From: Massilia putida
GTDB lineage: Bacteria > Pseudomonadota > Gammaproteobacteria > Burkholderiales > Burkholderiaceae_D
Length of the DNA: 64,000 nucleotides
Assembly: GCF_001941825.1 (NCBI RefSeq)
Contig: NZ_CP019038.1
Location: forward strand, 3,472,001 to 3,536,000
Direction: 5' to 3'
Positions 39,912-48,736 of the stretch are shown here, piece after piece (position 1 is the first letter of the stretch; each line of letters begins with the position of its first letter). A program made the position numbers and the translations under genes. Under the pieces are notes generated by a model, which had not been told where the DNA came from, made no database searches, and saw only the letters and a list, made by a program, of their open reading frames with translations.

Positions 39912-40877
39912 GTGGGATCCGAACACAAGGCGGACATGGCTGAGGTTTCGGAGCTCACCCGCATTGCCCGCGACGTTCCGCTGACGATCCTGGTGGTCGA
40001 GACGGACCCCCTGCCGTCGTTCTCGTCGGCGGCGTTCATCCGGCCATTCGCCATCGTCAGCGATCTGCTCGGCCCGGACCGCGTGCGACTGACGACCTCC
40101 ACGCTCGATACGGTGCCTCAGGAGCATCGCGCGCATATCGCCTTGCTGGTGGGGGACGATTCGCCGTCGACGCCCGCCCCGGCCAGATGGCGCAGCGCCT
40201 ACGACAGCCTGCGCCTGGCGTGCTTCTGGGGTGCCATCGGCTGCCCCGTGCTCTGGTTGACCAAGGCGGGCGCGATGGACGGCGCCCGCACCGCCCTGCC
40301 GCGCAACCTGCTGCTGGACGCCGGGGACATGGTCGAGCGCGCGATCCTCACCCAGCATTTCTACGAGATCGACGGTCATCGGCTGAGCTGCTGCGGCGGT
40401 GCGGCCGGTATCGATTTCGCCCTGGCCCTGATCGGACGAATCTGGGGCAGCGAAGTCCAGCTCGCCGTGCAGGACGCCTTGTACGTCGATCGGGTGCGCA
40501 GTGCCGACGACCGCCAGCGGCTGACGCTGCAATCGCGCTTCGGCATGCTGCAGCCCAAGCTCACCGAAGCGGTGGCACTGATGGAGGCGAATATCGAAGA
40601 GCCGCTTTCGACGGACGAGATCGCCACACTGGTGGGGCTGTCGCGGCGCCAGCTCGAGCGCCAGTTCCGGCAATTCCTCGACAGTGTACCGTCGCGCTAT
40701 TACCTGGAGCTGCGACTCGCGAAGGCGCGCACGCTCCTGCTGGAGACCAACTACTCGATCGTGCAGGTCGGCCTGATGTGCGGGTTTTCGTCCGGCTCCC
40801 ATTTCGCATCGGCGTACGGAACTCATTTCGGCATCAAGCCGCGCGACGAGCGACAGCGCAAGCTGACCGGTCACTGA
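39912..40877 (+). CDS. argR: GlxA/ArgR-type AraC-family transcriptional regulator
   Basis: The 321-residue protein has an N-terminal DJ-1/GATase-like domain (about 20-200) and a C-terminal AraC domain with two helix-turn-helices: 'LSTDEIATLVGLSRRQLERQF' and 'YSIVQVGLMCGFSSGSHFASAYGTHFGIKP'. This is the architecture of Pseudomonas ArgR, which activates the aru/AST operon in response to arginine. It sits 151 bases upstream of aruF in the same direction. The symbol is by analogy with Pseudomonas, not with the unrelated E. coli ArgR. An ATG at 39936 is an alternative start. Confidence 0.85.
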   Translation: MGSEHKADMAEVSELTRIARDVPLTILVVETDPLPSFSSAAFIRPFAIVSDLLGPDRVRLTTSTLDTVPQEHRAHIALLVGDDSPSTPAPARWRSAYDSLRLACFWGAIGCPVLWLTKAGAMDGARTALPRNLLLDAGDMVERAILTQHFYEIDGHRLSCCGGAAGIDFALALIGRIWGSEVQLAVQDALYVDRVRSADDRQRLTLQSRFGMLQPKLTEAVALMEANIEEPLSTDEIATLVGLSRRQLERQFRQFLDSVPSRYYLELRLAKARTLLLETNYSIVQVGLMCGFSSGSHFASAYGTHFGIKPRDERQRKLTGH

Positions 40878-40942
40878 GCGCACGCGCCGCGTGCACGCGG
40901 CAGCGGCCGGGCTCGCCGTCGATGCATCGCTTTCTGTCTTGC

Positions 40943-40964
40943 GCCGTCGCAATTTCGAAAGATC
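40943..40964 (+). promoter_or_regulatory. Candidate ArgR site and promoter of aruF
   Basis: The site contains CGTCGCAATTTCGAAAGATC; CATCGC lies exactly 20 bases upstream (40925-40930), as expected of tandem half-sites. A -10-like TAGAAT follows at 40982-40987, so the site would cover the -35 position. It lies about 65 bases before aruF. Confidence 0.5.
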
Positions 40965-41028
40965 GGCGGCGGGCGGGCTCCTAGAATCCTTGCATCAACT
41001 CCTCCGACTCTTTCACGAGAAGCAAACC

Positions 41029-42048
41029 ATGTTCTTTGTACGCCCGGCGGAGCCGGAAGACGTCAGCGCGCTCGTCCACCATGCGCGGCAAGGCGCGCAC
41101 TCGTTGCCGCACGACGCGCAAGCGATGGCGCAGGTGATACGGCATTCGATGGCATCGTTCGACGCCACCGTCAAGTTCCCAGGCGAGGAAGCCTATCTGT
41201 TCGTGCTGGCATCGAGCGACGACGATGCGGTGCACGGCGCCGCCATGCTGAGCGCGCGCGCCGGCGCCAGCGGCACGTTCTTCGCCTTCCGCAACGAAGT
41301 CATCCACCAGGTATCGCGCGACCTGGGCATCAGCCATGGCGTGCACGTGCTGGAGCTGAGCTCGGACCTGACGGCGCATTCCCAATTGTCGGGTTTCTGG
41401 GTGCGCACGCCCGAGCAGGCGGGCGACGGCGCCGACCTGCTGTCGCGCACGCGCCTGCTGTTCGCCGCGGCCGAGCCACACCGGGTCGGCGAATCCATCT
41501 TCGCGTCGCCGCCCGGCTATACGGGCCCGGACGGCGTCTCGCCATTCTGGGAAGCGCTCGGGAGGAAGTTCTTCAACATCGATTTCCTCGACGCCGAACG
41601 GGCGGTCCAGGCCACCCGCAACCGATCGATGATCGTCGAACTGATGCCCCATTACCCGATCTACGTTCCCCTGCTGCCGGGGAGCGCCCAGGCCGCGATG
41701 GGGCAGGTGCACCCGCTGGGCGAACTGGCGTACCGCATTCTCGCGGACGAGGGCTTCGGGACCGACCAGTTCATCGACATTTTCGATGGCGGCCCGATCC
41801 TGCAGGCGAGCCGGCAGGCATTGCGCTCTTTCTCGCAGTCGACGACGCGGCTGGTGCGGCGCACGGACGATGCGCCGGCGGCCGGCCGCGCACGCTATCT
41901 GGTCAGCAACCGGCGCACCACCGGGTTGCGGGCGATCCTGGCCGACTGCCCGCCGATCGACCACACGGAAAACATCCATTTGACGGACGCCATGCTGCGC
42001 ACCCTGGAGGTCGGGCCGGGCGACCTCGTGTTGTGCACCAGATTGTGA
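41029..42048 (+). CDS. aruF: Arginine N-succinyltransferase, alpha-type subunit
   Basis: The 339-residue protein starts 'MFFVRPAEPEDVSAL' with a GNAT-like N-terminus. It contains the family segments 'SPFWEALGRKFFNIDFLDAE', 'SMIVELMPHYPIYVPLLP' and 'ADEGFGTDQFIDIFDGGPILQA'. In pseudomonads AruF and AruG form the heteromeric enzyme that succinylates arginine (and ornithine) with succinyl-CoA, the first AST step. It pairs with aruG 7 bases downstream. Its lower resemblance to E. coli AstA marks it as the alpha type. ACGAGAAG before the ATG is a modest ribosome-binding site. Confidence 0.88.
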   Translation: MFFVRPAEPEDVSALVHHARQGAHSLPHDAQAMAQVIRHSMASFDATVKFPGEEAYLFVLASSDDDAVHGAAMLSARAGASGTFFAFRNEVIHQVSRDLGISHGVHVLELSSDLTAHSQLSGFWVRTPEQAGDGADLLSRTRLLFAAAEPHRVGESIFASPPGYTGPDGVSPFWEALGRKFFNIDFLDAERAVQATRNRSMIVELMPHYPIYVPLLPGSAQAAMGQVHPLGELAYRILADEGFGTDQFIDIFDGGPILQASRQALRSFSQSTTRLVRRTDDAPAAGRARYLVSNRRTTGLRAILADCPPIDHTENIHLTDAMLRTLEVGPGDLVLCTRL

Positions 42049-42055
42049 GGACAAG

Positions 42056-43099
42056 ATGCTGATCGTACGACCCATCCAGGAGCGGGATCTCGACGGCCTG
42101 CTGGCCATGGCGCAGCAGGTCGGGGCCGGAATGACCACCCTGAAGCCCGACCGCAAGATGCTGCGGCAACGACTGGACACGGCCTGCGCCTCGTTCGCCG
42201 AGGCAATCCCGGCCGAACAGCGCGACTATCTGTTCGTGCTCGAGGACAGCGCGAACGGGGAACTGGCCGGCGTCTCGGCCATCAAGGCCGCGGTCGGCCT
42301 CGACGAGCCGTTCTACAACTACCGCGTCGGCACGCTGGTGCATTCGAGCCAGGAGCTCGGCGTGTTCTCGCGCATGGAGACACTGTACCTCTCGAACGAC
42401 CTGACCGGATGCTCGGAACTGTGCACGCTGTTCCTGCGGCCCGCCTACCGCACCGGGAACAATGGCCGCCTGCTGTCGAAGAGCCGGTTCATGTTCATCG
42501 CCCAGTTTCCCCACCTGTTCGACCGCAAGCTGATCGCGGAGTTGCGCGGGGTCCAGGACGAGCAGGGGCGCGCCCCGTTCTGGGAAGGGCTGGGCCGCCA
42601 CTTCTTCCGGATCGATTTCGCCAGGGCGGACGATTTGTCCACGCTCGGGAAGAAGTCGTTCATCGCAGAGCTGATGCCGCGCCATCCGCTGTACGTCGCC
42701 TACCTGCCCGAGGATGCCCGGGCCGCGATCGGGGAGGTGTTCCGCGACACCGCGCCGGCGCGGCGCCTGCTCGAATCGGAAGGCATGAACTACGAAGGGT
42801 ATTGCGACATCTTCGACGCCGGTCCGGTGTTGCAGGGACGGGTGGCGGAACTGCGCGCGCTGAAGGAAAGCGAGCTGGCGCGGGTGAGCGCACCGGGTCA
42901 CGGCGAGGCGCAGCCGGCCGGCGTCACGCCGTGGATGGTGGCCAGCACCTCGCTGCGCGACTTCCGCGTCATCGTGACCGGGCAGGCACCGGCGCACGGC
43001 CACATCGTCCTGAACGCGGCGCAGCGCCAGGCCCTGGGTACCGGGGATGCCCCGGTACGCGTCATGAAACTCAACCCGAGGAACACAGCACATGCGTAA
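42056..43099 (+). CDS. aruG: Arginine N-succinyltransferase, beta-type subunit
   Basis: The 347-residue protein is closest to E. coli AstA. It has 'MLIVRPIQERDLDGLLAMA', 'GCSELCTLFLRPAYRTGNNGRLLSKSRFMFIAQF', 'HFFRIDFARADDLSTLGKKSFIAELMPRHPLYVAYLPE' and 'GYCDIFDAGPVLQGRV'. It forms the succinyltransferase with AruF. The 3' end overlaps astD by 8 bases, the same overlap seen between aruG and astD in the second cluster. Confidence 0.92.
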   Translation: MLIVRPIQERDLDGLLAMAQQVGAGMTTLKPDRKMLRQRLDTACASFAEAIPAEQRDYLFVLEDSANGELAGVSAIKAAVGLDEPFYNYRVGTLVHSSQELGVFSRMETLYLSNDLTGCSELCTLFLRPAYRTGNNGRLLSKSRFMFIAQFPHLFDRKLIAELRGVQDEQGRAPFWEGLGRHFFRIDFARADDLSTLGKKSFIAELMPRHPLYVAYLPEDARAAIGEVFRDTAPARRLLESEGMNYEGYCDIFDAGPVLQGRVAELRALKESELARVSAPGHGEAQPAGVTPWMVASTSLRDFRVIVTGQAPAHGHIVLNAAQRQALGTGDAPVRVMKLNPRNTAHA

Positions 43100-44555
43100 T
43101 CACTTTATCGATGGAACATGGATCGCCGGCGAAGGCGCCGCGCTCGCGGTGGTCGATCCGTCCAGCGGAAACACGATCTGGACCGGCCGGCACGCCACCG
43201 CCGCCGAAGTGGCGGCCGCCACCGACGCCGCGCGGCGCGCCTTCGAGGGATGGGCCGAACGCGGCCTGGACGAGCGCATCGCCGTCTGCGTGCGCTTTCG
43301 CGACCTGCTCAAGGAGCACGGTGAATCCCTGGCCGTCACGATCGCGCGCGAGGTGGGCAAGCCCTTGTGGGAAGCGCGCACCGAAGTCGCGACGATGGCG
43401 GCCAAGGTCGACATCTCGGTCCAGGCCTACCATGCCCGCACCGGCACCGGCCGCTCCACCGTCGCCGACGGCCAAGCCGTGCTGCGCCACCGTCCGCACG
43501 GCGTCTTCGGCGTATTCGGTCCGTATAACTTCCCCGGCCACCTGGCCAACGGCCATATCGTGCCGGCCCTTATCGCCGGCAATACGATCGTCTTCAAGCC
43601 CAGCGAATACGCCCCGCAGACCGCGGTGCTGACGGTCGCGCTGTGGGCGCAGGCCGGACTGCCGGCCGGCGTGCTGAACCTCGTGAACGGCGCACGCGAC
43701 ACGGGCGCGGCGCTGGCGGCGGACGACCGGCTGGACGGCGTGCTGTTCACCGGGAGCTACCAAACGGGCGCGCTGCTGCACCGGCAACTGGCCGGCAAGC
43801 CGGAAAAAATGCTGGCACTCGAAATGGGGGGCAACAACGCCCTTGTCGCCTGGGGCGTGGCCAACGTCGATGCCGCGGTGCACCACACGATCTTCTCGGC
43901 CTTCGTGTCGGCCGGCCAGCGTTGCACCTGCAGCCGCCGCCTGATCGTCGAGGATGGCGCGCGCGGACAGGCTTTCATCGAGCGCCTGGTCGAGTTGGCG
44001 CGCCTGATCCGCGTCGGTCCCTGGGACAGCGATCCGGCCCCCTTCATGGGTCCGGTCGTGTCGGCGCGCGCCGCGCAGAGCCTGCTCGCGGCCCAGGACG
44101 CACTGGTGGCCCGCGGCGGCCGCACGCTGCTGGAGATGCGCTCGCTGGTGCCCGGCACCGGCCTGCTGACGCCGGGCATCGTCGACGTGACCGGCGCACT
44201 CGACATTCCGGACGAGGAATGGTTCGGCCCGCTGCTCCAGGTGCGGCGCGTGCGCAGCTTCGAGGACGCACTGCGCGCCGCCAACGCCACCGCATACGGG
44301 CTCGCGGCGGGCCTGCTGAGCGAGGACGAGGGCTTGTGGCGCCGCTTCCAGGCCAAGGCCCGTGCCGGCATCGTCAACTGGAACCGCCCCACTACCGGCG
44401 CGGCCAGTTCGGCGCCGTTCGGCGGCATCGGCAAATCCGGCAACCACCGGCCCAGCGCTTATTACGCGGCGGACTATGTCGCCTACCCGGTCGCCTCCAT
44501 CGAGAGCGGCCAGCTCGAACTCCCCCAGCAGCCATCCCCCGGCCTGCCGTTCTAA
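43092..44555 (+). CDS. astD: Succinylglutamate-semialdehyde dehydrogenase AstD, copy 1
   Basis: The 487-residue aldehyde dehydrogenase has the glycine loop 'FTGSYQTGALLHRQL', the general-base Glu in '[14 protein letters not shown]' and the nucleophile Cys in '[15 protein letters not shown]'. AstD oxidises N-succinylglutamate semialdehyde to N-succinylglutamate with NAD+, the fourth AST step. It is operonic with aruF-aruG-astB and has a full-length paralogue at 61925-63391. Confidence 0.95.
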   Translation: MRNHFIDGTWIAGEGAALAVVDPSSGNTIWTGRHATAAEVAAATDAARRAFEGWAERGLDERIAVCVRFRDLLKEHGESLAVTIAREVGKPLWEARTEVATMAAKVDISVQAYHARTGTGRSTVADGQAVLRHRPHGVFGVFGPYNFPGHLANGHIVPALIAGNTIVFKPSEYAPQTAVLTVALWAQAGLPAGVLNLVNGARDTGAALAADDRLDGVLFTGSYQTGALLHRQLAGKPEKMLALEMGGNNALVAWGVANVDAAVHHTIFSAFVSAGQRCTCSRRLIVEDGARGQAFIERLVELARLIRVGPWDSDPAPFMGPVVSARAAQSLLAAQDALVARGGRTLLEMRSLVPGTGLLTPGIVDVTGALDIPDEEWFGPLLQVRRVRSFEDALRAANATAYGLAAGLLSEDEGLWRRFQAKARAGIVNWNRPTTGAASSAPFGGIGKSGNHRPSAYYAADYVAYPVASIESGQLELPQQPSPGLPF

Positions 44556-44570
44556 ACAAGGAAACCCATC

Positions 44571-45917
44571 ATGTCGAATCACGCCTCGCGCGAATACAAC
44601 TTCGACGGCCTCGTCGGCCCCAGCCACAACTACGCGGGTCTGTCGTTCGGGAACGTGGCCTCGTTCAACAACGTGAAGAGCACGTCGAACCCGCGCGAGG
44701 CCGCGCTGCAAGGCCTGGAAAAAATGCGTACGCTGGCCCTGCGCGGCTTTGGCCAGGCGATATTGCCGCCGCAGGCGCGCCCGAACCTGCGCCTGCTGCG
44801 CCAGATCGGCTTTGGCGGCAGCGATGCCGACGTGATCGCCAAGGCCTACAAGGCCGCGCCCGAGGTGCTGGCCTGCGCCTACTCGGCGTCCCCGATGTGG
44901 ACCGCCAACGCGGCGACCGTCAGCCCAGGCGCCGACACCGCGGATGGGCGTACGCACTTCACCGTCGCCAACCTGAACAATAAATTGCATCGCGCGCAGG
45001 AACACGTGCAGACTGAGCGCACCTTGCGCGCCATCTTCCGCGACCAGGCGCATTTCGCGGTGCACGCGGCACTGCCGCAGACGCCTGCGTTCGGCGACGA
45101 AGGCGCGGCCAACCATATCCGCCTGTGCGGCGGCCACGGCGCCAGGGGCGTGGAAGTGTTCGTGTACGGGCGTGAGGAATTCAGCCGCGCCGCCCCGGCA
45201 CCGGTGCGTTTTCCGGCTCGGCAGACCCTCGAGGCGAGCAAGGCGGTCGCGCGCCTGCACGGCCTCGAGGAACGCCGCACGGTATACCTGCAGCAGGACC
45301 CGGCGGTGATCGACGCCGGCGTATTCCATAACGACGTAATTTCGGTGGGCAATGCCGACGTCCTGTTCTACCACGAGCACGCCTTCATCGACGAGCGGTG
45401 CGCCCTCGACGCGCTGCGCGGGGCCATGCGTGCCGTCGACACCGAACTGCGCACGGTCCGGGTGCCTGCGGCCGCGGTGCCGGTGCGCGACGCCGTTTCC
45501 AGCTACCTGTTCAACAGCCAGTTGTTGTCGAAGCCGGACGGCCGCATGGCGCTCGTCGTACCGCAGGAATGCCGGGAGAACGCCGCGGTGGCGCACTACC
45601 TCGACGACTTGATGGCGTCGGGCGGCCCCATCGACGAGCTGATCTGCTTCGACCTGCGCCAGAGCATGCGCAACGGCGGCGGCCCGGCCTGCCTGCGCCT
45701 GCGGGTGGCGCTGAGCGACGCCCAGGCGGCTGCGATGCACCAGGGCGTGATCATGAACGAGACCTTGTACGTGCGGCTGGTCGCCTGGGTCAACCGGCAT
45801 TACCGCGACCGCCTGGCGCCGTCCGACCTGGCCGATCCCCAGCTGGCGATCGAAGTCAACACCGCCCTGGCTGAACTGTCGACGCTGCTCGGCCTGCCCG
45901 ACCTGTACGAGTTCTGA
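44571..45917 (+). CDS. astB: N-succinylarginine dihydrolase AstB, copy 1
   Basis: The 448-residue protein has the AstB hallmarks: '[23 protein letters not shown]', '[13 protein letters not shown]', '[20 protein letters not shown]' and the Cys-containing '[15 protein letters not shown]'. This amidinotransferase-fold enzyme converts N-succinylarginine to N-succinylornithine, releasing CO2 and two ammonia. It is the second AST step. It is the last enzyme gene in cluster 1; astC and astE are missing from this cluster. Confidence 0.96.
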   Translation: MSNHASREYNFDGLVGPSHNYAGLSFGNVASFNNVKSTSNPREAALQGLEKMRTLALRGFGQAILPPQARPNLRLLRQIGFGGSDADVIAKAYKAAPEVLACAYSASPMWTANAATVSPGADTADGRTHFTVANLNNKLHRAQEHVQTERTLRAIFRDQAHFAVHAALPQTPAFGDEGAANHIRLCGGHGARGVEVFVYGREEFSRAAPAPVRFPARQTLEASKAVARLHGLEERRTVYLQQDPAVIDAGVFHNDVISVGNADVLFYHEHAFIDERCALDALRGAMRAVDTELRTVRVPAAAVPVRDAVSSYLFNSQLLSKPDGRMALVVPQECRENAAVAHYLDDLMASGGPIDELICFDLRQSMRNGGGPACLRLRVALSDAQAAAMHQGVIMNETLYVRLVAWVNRHYRDRLAPSDLADPQLAIEVNTALAELSTLLGLPDLYEF

Positions 45918-46055
45918 CGCCGGGTCGACCAAACCTGCTCGGCGGCGTCGCATTCCTGTGCGTGGCAGCCGACGGGTTTTGTTGTAATGCCAGTGGCCGG
46001 TCGGAGAACGGGCCACGGCTGGAAAAAAACCAACATCGGAGAAGACAGAAGACAT

Positions 46056-48458
46056 ATGAGCACACCCTTGAAACCTACGCCGATCCGCCAGTCCGTCCTG
46101 CTCGGCCTGTACGGCAGCGCAGCGCTGGCTTTCGCGCCGCCCGCCTTCGCACAAAATGCCACCGCCCCCGTCGCCAACGACGCCACCATCCAGAGCGTCA
46201 ACATCGTCGGCTCGCGCCGCGTCGGCAACACGTCGTCCACCGATACCCCGGTGCCCGTCGACTACATCCCGCTGACGAAGGCCGCCGAGCAAAGCGGCCA
46301 GTTCGACCTGGCCCAGACCCTGGCCAATATCTCGCCGTCGTTCAACTCGACGCGCCAGACCGGTGCCGACGGCGCCGACCTGATCGACTCCGCCGCCCTG
46401 CGCGGCCTCGGTTCCGACCAGACCCTCGTGCTCATGAACGGCAAGCGCCGCCACACGACGGCCCTCGTGAACCTGTTCGGCGCGCGCAACCGCGGCAACA
46501 CGGGCACGGACATGAACGCGATTCCCGTCCTCGCCATCAAGGACGTGCAGGTGCTGCGCGACGGCGCCGCCGCACAATACGGCTCGGACGCCATCGCCGG
46601 CGTGATCGACGTCGAACTGCGCAAGGACCTGGGCTGCGAGGCCGTGGCCGGCTTCGGCGAATACTCGAAACACGACGGCAAGAACTGGCTCGCCTCCGCG
46701 TACTGCGGCGTGGCCGTCGCCGACGGCGTGCTGGGCATCACGGGCGAATACTACGACCGCGGCCGCTCCAACCGCTCCGATCCGGGCAGCCTGCGCATCA
46801 TCGGCGACACCAAGTCCAAGAACGAGACCGTGTACGTGAACGGCGAATTCCCGGTCGGCCCGGGCAAGCTGTACCTGACGGCCGGCACCCAGACGCGCGA
46901 CGCCTCGTCGGCGGCGTGGGCCCGCGGCGGCATCGGTTCGGACGACATCCCGTCGCGCAACTCGGCCGCCATGTACCCGAACGGCTTCGTCCCGTTCATC
47001 AACGGCGACATCGACGACCGCTACGGCATCCTCGGCTACCGCACCCGCATCGGCGAATGGGCCAGCGATTTCTCGCAGACCTATGGCTACAACCGCATGC
47101 GCTACAACATTTCGCATACGCTCAACGCGTCGATCGCGAACCTGGACCTGATCAACGGCGGCAAGGGCGTGAGCCCGTCGCAGTTCAACGCCGGCGGCTT
47201 CTCGTTCCGCCAGCTGACCTCCAACGCCGACTTCAGCCGCTTCTATGACGACATCCTCGGTGGCCTGAACGCGGCATTCGGCTTCGAATACCGCAAGGAG
47301 AACTACCAGATCTTCGCCGGCGAGCCGAACTCGTACATCGACGCCGACGGCGTGGGCTTCGGCGGCAATGCCGGCAGCCAGGGCTTCCCGGGCTTCCAGC
47401 CGGGCGACGCCACCAACCGCGACCGTCACAGCACGGCCGCCTACCTCGACTTCGAAGCGGACATCGCCCCGCGCACCAAGCTGCAAGCGGCGGTGCGTCA
47501 TGAGCATTACTCCGACTTCGGCTCGACGACGACCGGCAAGCTGGCCGGCGCCTTCAAGGCCACGGACGACCTGCTGCTGCGCGCCTCGGCCAGCACGGGC
47601 TTCCGCGCGCCGTCGCTGCAGCAGGTGTACTTCTCGTCGACCTTCACCGACTTCGTCAGCGGCGTGCCGACCGACGTCGTGCTCGCGCCGAACGGCGGCC
47701 GTGTCGCCAACGCGGCCGGCATCCCGAAGCTGCATGAAGAGAAATCGAAGAGCTACACGCTGGGCACGACCTGGACGCCGTCGAAAGCCGTCTCCGTCAC
47801 GGCCGACCTGTACCATATCCAGATCGACAACCGCATCGTGCTGTCGGGCCGCTTCGACGCCGACAACTACCCGGCCCTGGGCGCCATCCTGCAGAACCTG
47901 GGCGTGGGCCAGGCGCAGTTCTTCGTGAACTCCGTCGATACCCGCACGCAAGGCCTGGACCTGACCGCGTCGCACCGCACGGCCATCGGCGGCGGCAAGC
48001 TGACCACCTACCTCGCCATGAACTTCAGCAGGACCGAAGTGACGGGTGTGCACGCCCCGGCCGCGCTGGCCGGCCATGAAGACGTGCTGCTGTCCGAACG
48101 CGAGCGCCTGTTCATCGAACAGGGCGGCCCGCGCCGCAAGGCCACGCTGGACTTCGATTACGTGCTCGGCCAGCTGGAAACGGACTTCCGTATCATCCAT
48201 TACGGTCCGCAGACGCTGGGCACGTTCGACGGTCCGCCGGTACCGGACCAGTACTACAAGTCGAAGACGTCGGCCGACCTCGCGTTCACGTGGGCGTTCA
48301 GCGACAAGACCAAGCTGACCGTCGGCGGCACGAACATCTTCAACGTGCATCCGACCCTGCAGAATCCGGACGAGACGGACAATGGCTTCAAGTACGAGAG
48401 CGTGCAGTTCGGCCTGAACGGCGCCGCCTACTTCGCGCGCCTGTCGCACAAGTTCTGA
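46056..48458 (+). CDS. TonB-dependent receptor linked to AST cluster 1
   Basis: This 800-residue outer-membrane receptor has a signal peptide ending AFA-Q, a TonB-box/linker region and a plug ('SVNIVGSRRVG', 'AALRGLGSDQTLVLMNGKRRHTTALVN', 'IKDVQVLRDGAAAQYGSDAIAGVIDVELRK'). The large barrel ends 'YFARLSHKF' with the expected aromatic residue. Two cysteines in an early barrel hairpin ('LGCEAVAG', 'SAYCGVAV') may form a disulfide. It begins 138 bases after astB in the same direction and ends facing permease copy 2. Arginine or an arginine-containing compound is a context-based guess for its ligand. Confidence 0.92.
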   Translation: MSTPLKPTPIRQSVLLGLYGSAALAFAPPAFAQNATAPVANDATIQSVNIVGSRRVGNTSSTDTPVPVDYIPLTKAAEQSGQFDLAQTLANISPSFNSTRQTGADGADLIDSAALRGLGSDQTLVLMNGKRRHTTALVNLFGARNRGNTGTDMNAIPVLAIKDVQVLRDGAAAQYGSDAIAGVIDVELRKDLGCEAVAGFGEYSKHDGKNWLASAYCGVAVADGVLGITGEYYDRGRSNRSDPGSLRIIGDTKSKNETVYVNGEFPVGPGKLYLTAGTQTRDASSAAWARGGIGSDDIPSRNSAAMYPNGFVPFINGDIDDRYGILGYRTRIGEWASDFSQTYGYNRMRYNISHTLNASIANLDLINGGKGVSPSQFNAGGFSFRQLTSNADFSRFYDDILGGLNAAFGFEYRKENYQIFAGEPNSYIDADGVGFGGNAGSQGFPGFQPGDATNRDRHSTAAYLDFEADIAPRTKLQAAVRHEHYSDFGSTTTGKLAGAFKATDDLLLRASASTGFRAPSLQQVYFSSTFTDFVSGVPTDVVLAPNGGRVANAAGIPKLHEEKSKSYTLGTTWTPSKAVSVTADLYHIQIDNRIVLSGRFDADNYPALGAILQNLGVGQAQFFVNSVDTRTQGLDLTASHRTAIGGGKLTTYLAMNFSRTEVTGVHAPAALAGHEDVLLSERERLFIEQGGPRRKATLDFDYVLGQLETDFRIIHYGPQTLGTFDGPPVPDQYYKSKTSADLAFTWAFSDKTKLTVGGTNIFNVHPTLQNPDETDNGFKYESVQFGLNGAAYFARLSHKF

Positions 48459-48469
48459 TGCCCCATCCA

Positions 48470-48497
48470 CGTCATTCCCGCGCAAGCGGGGATGACG
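48470..48497. repeat. Family B inverted repeat after the TonB receptor
   Basis: CGTCATTCCCGC-GCAA-GCGGGGATGACG is a near-perfect palindrome (12-base arms with one mismatch) 11 bases after the receptor stop. It is the cleanest copy of this family in the window. Confidence 0.75.
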
Positions 48498-48736
48498 TTC
48501 GCTATGAGCTTCCCAAAGAACGCCGCGAAAACGTCGAATTCGGCGCCGGATGCCTGTTCGGCCGCCGTGTCACGCCGGTCCGCGAGCGCGGCGGCATGAG
48601 CCGCGTGAACCTGCTGGCCAGGTACCGCTTCAACTGAACCGGTCCGCCATGACCGCCGCGGGCGATGGCGCCGGCATGGACGATGGCGCTAAGCCGTCGC
48701 GGCGGCCATGCCGGCGAAACGGCCCCGGCTTGGCGC

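Noticed and set aside
43071..48485. An 1804-codon open frame on the minus strand through astD, astB and the TonB receptor
   Set aside because: The plus-strand genes have clear catalytic motifs, whereas this frame has low-complexity composition and spans gene boundaries. It is a shadow.
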